DNA of 57,696 nt from CAYMDP01 sp964389375 (GTDB lineage Bacteria; Bdellovibrionota; Bdellovibrionia; Bdellovibrionales; UBA1609): assembly GCA_964389375.1 (NCBI GenBank), contig CAYMDP010000015.1, forward strand, positions 1 to 57,696. The letters run 5' to 3'. The position numbers and the translations under genes are program-made. The notes beneath the pieces were generated by a model. That model was not told the origin of the DNA. It did not search any database and saw only the letters and a list, made by a program, of their open reading frames with translations. Shown piece after piece: positions 52,355-57,696 of the stretch; within the stretch, counting starts at the first letter, position 1, and each line of letters opens with the position of its first letter.

Positions 52355-53347
52355 TCAAATATCGCAGGTTTTGATGATGAAGTTTTCTAGCCAAATATGA
52401 GACGAAACCGGGGAAGACTTTAGCGCCTTATCGGTTTCAAAAAGGGCGTCCATGGTCATGCGGATTTTCGGATCTCCCCAGCTGCGGGCTTGGTCCATAT
52501 AATCTTTTAAGAAAAAGCCAGGAACTCCGGCTTTTGTACTTAGTCTTTGCCCGCTCAGGCCAGACTTCATGCCTTCTCGCACGATCGAAAGAATTCGGAC
52601 ATGACGACTGATCATCGAGACCACGCCGACTTCGTTTTGTCCTTGCTCCAGAAGATTTGCTAAATGCATTAGTGCCAGCGCTCGGTCTCTGCGGCCAATG
52701 GCATTTGTTAAGTCAAAAACGCTATTGACCTTGGACTTTGAGACCACATTTAAAACATCTTCGGCTTCGATTTTCTTTTTGCCGCCAATAAAGTCCTTAA
52801 GCTTTCGGACTTCATTGTTGATCTCGGATAAGCTCTGGCCAATAAATTGCTGAATTAGGCTGCGCGCATCTTTAGAGATTTCGAGGCCATTTTGAAAAGC
52901 AATGTACTCGATCCACATGGGAATCTGATTATCGTAAGGGCGATTCAATTCAACGACGACACCGGACTCAAGAATTTTTTTATAATGCTTTTTTCGTTTA
53001 TCAAAAGACTGACCTACTAAAATAAATACGCAGCTATCCACTGGATTTTCGAAAAGTGGTAAAAGAGCGGCCCAGTCTTTTTCCTTTAAGACATCCGCAT
53101 TGCGGTAAATCACGACTCGTCTTGAGGACATCATCGGCAAAGTTTCAACGGTGTCTCGGACATGAACTGCGGCGACGTCTGGCGCAAAGAAGGAATCGTA
53201 ATTAAAATCTGCGGCGCCATCGGCTAAGGCCTTGGCTTTTAGTAAAGCCACCGCTTGGTCGACAAGATAAGGCTCGTCCCCGAACACAAGATAAAGATTC
53301 TGCGGATCCTGCTTTTCGAGCTTAATCTGAAGGTTGCGTAAATCCAT
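52355..53347 (-). CDS. holA: DNA polymerase III delta subunit
   Basis: Clamp-loader subunit that opens the beta clamp. It has about 330 residues from the ATG at 53347; a TTG or ATG at 53356 is the alternative. The N-terminal domain starts VFGDEPYLVDQAVALL (residues about 22-37), the clamp-binding FDKRKKHYKKI follows, and the C-terminal domain fits the family. Its stop abuts the repeat cluster. The start overlaps the lptE stop region. Confidence 0.9.
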   Translation of the reverse strand: MDLRNLQIKLEKQDPQNLYLVFGDEPYLVDQAVALLKAKALADGAADFNYDSFFAPDVAAVHVRDTVETLPMMSSRRVVIYRNADVLKEKDWAALLPLFENPVDSCVFILVGQSFDKRKKHYKKILESGVVVELNRPYDNQIPMWIEYIAFQNGLEISKDARSLIQQFIGQSLSEINNEVRKLKDFIGGKKKIEAEDVLNVVSKSKVNSVFDLTNAIGRRDRALALMHLANLLEQGQNEVGVVSMISRHVRILSIVREGMKSGLSGQRLSTKAGVPGFFLKDYMDQARSWGDPKIRMTMDALFETDKALKSSPVSSHIWLENFIIKTCDI

Positions 53348-53355
53348 AGCAGGCA

Positions 53356-53946
53356 CTAAAAATTCTCCGTAATACGATTGTGAGCTTCTTCCATAATTAA
53401 CTCAGCAAGCTGAGCAATGGTTTGAAGCCGAACGCTGCGATTGTAAAGTGCATTCGCAGAATTGACTCCTGCGGCACCAATTCTCGGGGGCGCGTAGGCG
53501 CGTTCGTTCGAAAAATTGCCTTCCCAAAGAACAGCATTATCCGAAGCCCTTCGAAGTAAAACTCTGCAGTTGACGACCAAACGATACTCCGTTGTTAAAA
53601 CAGATTTTTCGGGCAAAGAGGGAATCCCGGAATCACTTCCGCCGGTCACACCCGTTCCAGTGTTGGTACTGACGCTAACGATGGAGCCTTCTAAAATCAC
53701 CGGGGCGCGGGAGCGATCCACCACTCTGGCCACCCGAGAGCGCTCGAATTCTTGAATCATCGCATTGGTAAACTGAACTTCAATTCCAACTTCGTCGGAG
53801 TTGTTTTTAAACACAGGAACCGCGATTTGGGTATAGCCGCCGGGGATGCCTCTTTGGGAATAACCAAAGCGATAACTTGCACAGCCCGACAAAATCAGGA
53901 GGCCAATTAGCCCACATAAAAAGCGATTGAAATGGAGTTTGATCAC
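53356..53946 (-). CDS. lptE: LPS assembly lipoprotein LptE
   Basis: Outer-membrane lipoprotein that partners LptD to place LPS in the outer leaflet. It has 196 residues with a lipobox (LLILSGC, Cys about 22). It has the family AVPVFKNNS motif and a mixed alpha/beta fold; NAMIQEFERSRVARVVDRSRAPVILEGSIV matches. holA follows directly, a conserved order in many Proteobacteria. LptD is not in the window. Confidence 0.87.
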   Translation of the reverse strand: MIKLHFNRFLCGLIGLLILSGCASYRFGYSQRGIPGGYTQIAVPVFKNNSDEVGIEVQFTNAMIQEFERSRVARVVDRSRAPVILEGSIVSVSTNTGTGVTGGSDSGIPSLPEKSVLTTEYRLVVNCRVLLRRASDNAVLWEGNFSNERAYAPPRIGAAGVNSANALYNRSVRLQTIAQLAELIMEEAHNRITENF

Positions 53947-54055
53947 AAATTCACGCTAACCCCTGAAGAATTGAATTTCAACTGTGAAATCCATGCATCA
54001 GTTGCCTTATATTTACAAATCAAGATATACCTGACTGACTTGAGGGCCAGATAAT

Positions 54056-55216
54056 ATGAGTTCATCACAATATCCATACCGCCTAATGACTCCGGGTCCA
54101 GTGCCACTGCCTAAGGAAGTCCTCGAGCGGCTTGCCCGCCCAATGATTCATCATCGCACTCCTGAATTCTCTAAAATATTAGGCGCGGTTCTTGACAAGT
54201 TAAAATTGGTTTTCTTAACCAATCAGCCCGTGATGATGCTGTCTTCAACGGGCTCTGGGGGAATGGAAGCGGGCCTGGTGAATGTCTTGTCACCTGGGGA
54301 TAAAGTTTTAAGCATCGTCTCTGGAAAATTTGGCGAGCGCTGGGCTGATATGGCCGAATGTTTTGGATTAAACGTCCTGCGCCTGAATGTAGCCTGGGGT
54401 CAGGCTGTCTCGGTAGATGAAGTCAAATGTCTTTTAGAACAGCACAATGATATCCGTGCTGTCCTTTGCCAAGCCTGCGAAACAAGTACTGCAAGCATTC
54501 ATCCAATCCAAGCTTTAGCAAATTTGATTCGTCCTCGTGAACATACAATTTTTATCGTCGATGCAATTACCGCAATTGGAGCCATGAATCTGCCCATGGA
54601 TGAGTGGGGTCTTGATGTTGTTATTGCAGGATCTCAGAAGGCCTTTATGCTTCCGACGGGGCTATCCTTTGTGGCCCTTTCTGAAAAAGCTTGGAAATTT
54701 AATTCTTCGGCTCGCTGCCAGAGATTTTATTTTGACCTAAAAGCTGAGCGCGATATGAACAAAAAAACTCAAACTCTTTTTAGTTCATCCGTGGCACTGA
54801 TTCAGGCCTTAGACTGGGTCTTAGGCGAGATGACTCAAAAAGGTTTAAGTCAGTGCATTGCTCGTTGTGAAACTTTGGCCCGCGCCACTCGCGAGGCAGC
54901 TGCAATTTTAGGGCTTTCTGTTTATTCACAGTCTCCCTCAAATTCTGTGACGGCTTTGCTCTGTCCAGAAGATTTGTCCTCAGAAGCGGTCCGTGACCGC
55001 CTCGAAGCTGAATACAATATCACTTTGATGGGCGGCCAAGATCAATTGAAGGGAAAAATTCTGCGCATTGGACATCTAGGTGGAATTTCTGATGAAGATC
55101 AGGTTGAAACTATAAAGCTGCTTGGAAAAAGTCTTCTTGATCTAAAAATGAAGGGCCTCACCCAAGAAAAAGTGAATCAAGCCGTGCAAATCACTCAAGG
55201 GATTTTAAACAAATGA
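54056..55216 (+). CDS. Class V aminotransferase (serine/alanine-glyoxylate type)
   Basis: A pyridoxal-phosphate aminotransferase of fold type I, class V, 386 residues. The PLP lysine is in AGSQKAFMLP near 195, and the Asp that holds the pyridine ring is in FIVDAITAIGAM near 169. Its end overlaps the SerA-like gene by four bases. A class V enzyme next to a 3-phosphoglycerate dehydrogenase suggests phosphoserine aminotransferase of the archaeal and deltaproteobacterial type. Alanine-glyoxylate or serine-pyruvate aminotransferase is the alternative. Confidence 0.83.
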   Translation: MSSSQYPYRLMTPGPVPLPKEVLERLARPMIHHRTPEFSKILGAVLDKLKLVFLTNQPVMMLSSTGSGGMEAGLVNVLSPGDKVLSIVSGKFGERWADMAECFGLNVLRLNVAWGQAVSVDEVKCLLEQHNDIRAVLCQACETSTASIHPIQALANLIRPREHTIFIVDAITAIGAMNLPMDEWGLDVVIAGSQKAFMLPTGLSFVALSEKAWKFNSSARCQRFYFDLKAERDMNKKTQTLFSSSVALIQALDWVLGEMTQKGLSQCIARCETLARATREAAAILGLSVYSQSPSNSVTALLCPEDLSSEAVRDRLEAEYNITLMGGQDQLKGKILRIGHLGGISDEDQVETIKLLGKSLLDLKMKGLTQEKVNQAVQITQGILNK

Positions 55217-56193
55217 GTTTTCAAGTCCTAGTGACTGAAAACTATTCGGCGGAAGCTTTGCAAAAGCTGCGTAGCCTTGGCGCAGATAAAAACTTAGAGA
55301 TTCTCGTCGATACGGAATTTAAAAAAAATGAAGCCGCACTAAAAAGCTGTCAGGCCCTTTTGATTCGCAGTCGAACCGAAGTCAATTTAGAGCTTTTAGA
55401 AGCCGCTCCCAATTTAAAAGTCGTAATTAGTGCGACCAGCGGCTTTGATCATATTGATCTAAAAGCCTGTAAGAAAAAAAGCATTCAAGTGGCCCATACT
55501 CCAGAGGCCAATGCAGATAGCACGGCCGAGCTGACCTTGGCTTTGATGCTAAACTTAAGTCGGCACATTCACCATAGCAGTAAAGCGATTTCAACAGGCC
55601 ATTGGCGCGAGGCCTCAACGAGAGGCCATCAGCTAAAAGGCCGCTGTCTTGGCATTGTCGGATTTGGACGAGTGGGCAAAAAAGTTGCAAAGCTGGCTCA
55701 GGCCTTTGGAATGAAAGTGATCGCGGCCGACCCCTACCTGACTCCTGAAGATATGATTAAAGAAGATGTTGAAGCCTTAAGTTTTAGCGAATTACTTTTG
55801 GCCGCAGATATTGTTAGCTTTCATGTGCCGCTAACGACCGAGACAAAGCATATGATCAATCATCAGACCATCAGGCATATGAATTCCGAAGCCTTGTTGA
55901 TTAATGTCTCTAGAGGCGAGGTCCTAAGCGAGACCGATTTGACTGCTGCTTTGGATGAGGGAATTTTATCGGGTCTGGCTTTGGATGTTTTTGAAAAAGA
56001 GCCTCTGCCCAGAAGCTCTCGCTTGAGGTCTTACCCACAGATTTTAATGACTCCGCACATCGGAGCCTATACCGAGGAAGCCTTTTCTAGGTCTTCCTTT
56101 GAAGCCGTCGAGAATCTTTTGCATTTTTTAAAATCCGGATCGGTTTTGACTCCCCTCCCCGAACACCAGGCCTGGTTTGCCAAATCCCTATAA
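55213..56193 (+). CDS. D-3-phosphoglycerate dehydrogenase-like, without ACT domain
   Basis: A 326-residue D-2-hydroxyacid dehydrogenase. NAD-binding GFGRVG is near 152-157, the catalytic Arg is in NVSRGEV, and the catalytic His is in TPHIGAYTEEAF. The RSRTEV and SGFDHID segments match 3-phosphoglycerate dehydrogenase. It ends soon after the catalytic domain, so it lacks the C-terminal ACT domain of the SerA at 107. Its ATG overlaps the aminotransferase stop, so the two enzymes probably act in sequence. Two SerA-like genes in one genome may serve different pathways. Confidence 0.85.
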   Translation: MSFQVLVTENYSAEALQKLRSLGADKNLEILVDTEFKKNEAALKSCQALLIRSRTEVNLELLEAAPNLKVVISATSGFDHIDLKACKKKSIQVAHTPEANADSTAELTLALMLNLSRHIHHSSKAISTGHWREASTRGHQLKGRCLGIVGFGRVGKKVAKLAQAFGMKVIAADPYLTPEDMIKEDVEALSFSELLLAADIVSFHVPLTTETKHMINHQTIRHMNSEALLINVSRGEVLSETDLTAALDEGILSGLALDVFEKEPLPRSSRLRSYPQILMTPHIGAYTEEAFSRSSFEAVENLLHFLKSGSVLTPLPEHQAWFAKSL

Positions 56194-56197
56194 GTCT

Positions 56198-56226
56198 TTG
56201 TAAGATGCCGCTCTTGTGCCTATAGC
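56198..56226 (+). promoter_or_regulatory. Putative promoter of purA
   Basis: TTGTAA at 56198-56203, a 17-base spacer, then TATAGC at 56221-56226, preceded by TGTGCC. The predicted start is about nine bases before the purA ATG, so the leader would be very short and would only just include the GAGGGGG ribosome site. Confidence 0.45.
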
Positions 56227-56241
56227 TTTTGAGGGGGATTC

Positions 56242-57534
56242 ATGCCTGGAATCATCGTTGTCGGAGCCCAGTGGGGCGACGAAGGAAAAGGAAAAGTCGT
56301 TGATGTGTTCTCTGCCGAAGCGGACCTAGTGGTGCGCTATCAAGGGGGCGCGAATGCCGGCCACACTTTGATCGTCGACGGACATAAAACAGTTCTTCAT
56401 TTGGTGCCTTCTGGAGTCCTTCACCCAAAGACGACTTGTGTGATCGCAGCCGGCGTTGTTTTGGATGTCGAAACTGTTCTTGAAGAAATCCTAGCTTTGA
56501 AGAAAAACGGCCTTTTATCAAACCCCAATCAACTATTAATCTCGGATTCGGCCACAGTGATTTTGCCTTATCACCGGCAGCTCGACATGGCTCGAGAAAA
56601 GGCCTTAGGACACGAAAAGATCGGAACCACCGGAAAAGGAATTGGTCCGGCCTATGAAGATCGTGCCTCTAGAAAAGCCATTTTATTTGGAGATTTATTT
56701 CGTCCCGAAACTTTGCGCGCAAAATTAGAGGCCTCATTAAAAGAAAAAAACCATTTGCTTCAGCACTTTTACAAAGAAGCCCCCGTCGATGCAGAAGCCG
56801 TGATGGCTTCGGCAAAGCGCTGTGCCGAAGCCATGGCCCCTTACCGCTGCAACGACACCTCACTTGCGATTCATAAAGCCTTAAAAGCTGGGAAAAAAGT
56901 TTTATTCGAAGGGGCTCAAGGAAGTCTTTTAGATTTACTGCACGGGACTTATCCCTTCGTGACCAGTTCTTCGACCCTTGCAGGCTCGGCATTGATTGGC
57001 TCGGGAGTAGGACCTACGACGATTCAAAAAGTTGTTGGGATCACAAAGGCCTATGCAACTCGAGTGGGCTCTGGGCCCTTTCCAACCGAGTGTGACGACG
57101 AGATCGGCGAGCGCATCCGAACAGTCGGCAAAGAGTTTGGCGCGACCACCGGCCGAAAGCGCCGCTGTGGTTGGCTCGATCTGGTCGCCCTAAAATATGC
57201 GATTCGCATTAATGGGATCACCCACCTGGCTTTTATGAAGATGGACGTCTTAAGCGGGATCGAAGAGCTTAAAATCTGCTCAGAATATGAGCTAGATGGC
57301 GAGCGCATCACCGAATATCCGGTCAGCCCCGGGGATTTGGCCCGAGTTAAGCCTATTTACGAGTCCATCGCCGGCTGGAGTGAAGATTTATCAGGCATCA
57401 AAGCCCTGAAAGATTTACCCCGAACGGCCCGGGCCTATGTGGACTTTGTGGAAAAAGCCATCGAAACCCCGATGGATGTGATCTCTTTAGGCCCCAACAG
57501 AGACCAAACTTTGTGGCTTCGCCCGCTTTTTTAG
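56242..57534 (+). CDS. purA: Adenylosuccinate synthetase
   Basis: Makes adenylosuccinate from IMP, aspartate and GTP in AMP synthesis. It has 430 residues (E. coli 432). The GTP-binding P-loop QWGDEGKGK is at 10-18, NAGHT near 39, GTTGKGIGP near 132 and the GAQGSLLD region near 223. The C-terminal part has GTRVGSGPFPTE-type sequence (YATRVGSGPFPTE). GAGGGGG precedes the ATG. It follows the SerA-like gene after 48 bases, possibly with its own promoter. Confidence 0.96.
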   Translation: MPGIIVVGAQWGDEGKGKVVDVFSAEADLVVRYQGGANAGHTLIVDGHKTVLHLVPSGVLHPKTTCVIAAGVVLDVETVLEEILALKKNGLLSNPNQLLISDSATVILPYHRQLDMAREKALGHEKIGTTGKGIGPAYEDRASRKAILFGDLFRPETLRAKLEASLKEKNHLLQHFYKEAPVDAEAVMASAKRCAEAMAPYRCNDTSLAIHKALKAGKKVLFEGAQGSLLDLLHGTYPFVTSSSTLAGSALIGSGVGPTTIQKVVGITKAYATRVGSGPFPTECDDEIGERIRTVGKEFGATTGRKRRCGWLDLVALKYAIRINGITHLAFMKMDVLSGIEELKICSEYELDGERITEYPVSPGDLARVKPIYESIAGWSEDLSGIKALKDLPRTARAYVDFVEKAIETPMDVISLGPNRDQTLWLRPLF

Positions 57535-57576
57535 CAGAGGGGCCGCGCAAGATGTCAAAATTCTTTCAGTTCTTGG

Positions 57577-57605
57577 TTGACGGAGTGCTCTTAATTTTGA
57601 AATAT
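57577..57605 (+). promoter_or_regulatory. Putative promoter of tRNA-Lys
   Basis: TTGACG at 57577-57582, a 17-base spacer, then AAATAT at 57600-57605. It lies about 30 bases before the tRNA 5' end. The -10 is weak. Confidence 0.35.
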
Positions 57606-57634
57606 GAGCGTCCTATTTTCAGGAAGAATTTCTT

Positions 57635-57696
57635 GATCCGCTAGCTCAGTTGGTAGAGCACTTCACTTTTAATGAAGGGGTCGATGGTTCAAGTCC
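57635..57696 (+). tRNA. tRNA-Lys (anticodon TTT), cut by the window end
   Basis: GATCCGC would be the acceptor 5' strand, followed by TA, a D arm (GCTCAGTTGGTAGAGC) and an anticodon stem CTTCA/TGAAG with loop CTTTTAA, giving anticodon TTT. The T arm begins (GATGGTTCAAGTCC) and the window stops inside it. The 3' acceptor strand is missing, so the acceptor cannot be confirmed. Confidence 0.88.

Overview
The window looks like chromosomal core DNA from a Bdellovibrio-like predatory or deltaproteobacterial-type Gram-negative. This rests on the type IVa pilus genes with PilS/PilR, the Lol/Bam/Lpx envelope genes, the many sigma-54 activators, an oxidoreductase between lpxA and lpxB, and secreted proteins whose signal peptides end in N-N-C-G. 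I see no phage, IS element or CRISPR array. Species identity is inferred from gene content only. One 100-base N block (8455-8554) is an assembly gap inside a repeat-bearing gene.

Layout. 0.1-7.3 kb: an ACT-domain phosphoglycerate dehydrogenase (minus), then on the plus strand a sigma-54 response regulator coupled to a CDP-diacylglycerol synthase-like protein and a PlsC acyltransferase, then a two-subunit 2-oxoacid:ferredoxin oxidoreductase. 7.3-17.7 kb is the accessory part: folE, a von Willebrand-A lipoprotein with (PQPEPQ)n repeats, tRNA-Arg with an odd structured downstream region, small secreted proteins, a DinB-like pair, a LysR regulator with a thioredoxin, two tandem paralogous secreted proteins, and two unknown secreted proteins. 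17.7-24.9 kb: pilB-pilT-pilC-pilS-pilR. 25-30.3 kb: a degenerate AroE-like protein, ribF, and a CHASE2 histidine kinase with its sigma-54 response regulator.

30.2-44.0 kb is an outer-membrane and LPS biogenesis block on the minus strand: lolC, lolD, bamA, ompH, fabZ, lpxA, a Gfo/Idh dehydrogenase (GnnA-like), lpxB, lpxK, lpxL, a DUF3108 lipoprotein and two GT9 glycosyltransferases. 44.0-57.7 kb holds housekeeping genes: prfB with its programmed +1 frameshift, ybeY, a 7TM-HD phosphohydrolase, mazG, murJ, rpsT with a UUG start, a PilZ protein, a heptanucleotide repeat cluster, holA, lptE, a class V aminotransferase with a second SerA-like dehydrogenase, purA, and the 5' part of tRNA-Lys.

The genes work together mainly as an envelope programme: lipid A synthesis and acylation (FabZ, LpxA, GnnA-like, LpxB, LpxK, LpxL, GT9), LPS export (LptE), outer-membrane protein assembly (BamA, OmpH), lipoprotein release (LolCD) and peptidoglycan precursor flipping (MurJ). 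Pilus machinery and three NtrC-type regulators sit beside it. The observations most worth following are the heptanucleotide palindrome cluster between holA and the PilZ gene, the inverted copy of the tRNA-Arg 3' end followed by strong hairpins, the unsized hole in the vWA lipoprotein, the catalytically stripped AroE-like protein, and the GnnA-like gene that predicts diamino-sugar lipid A.
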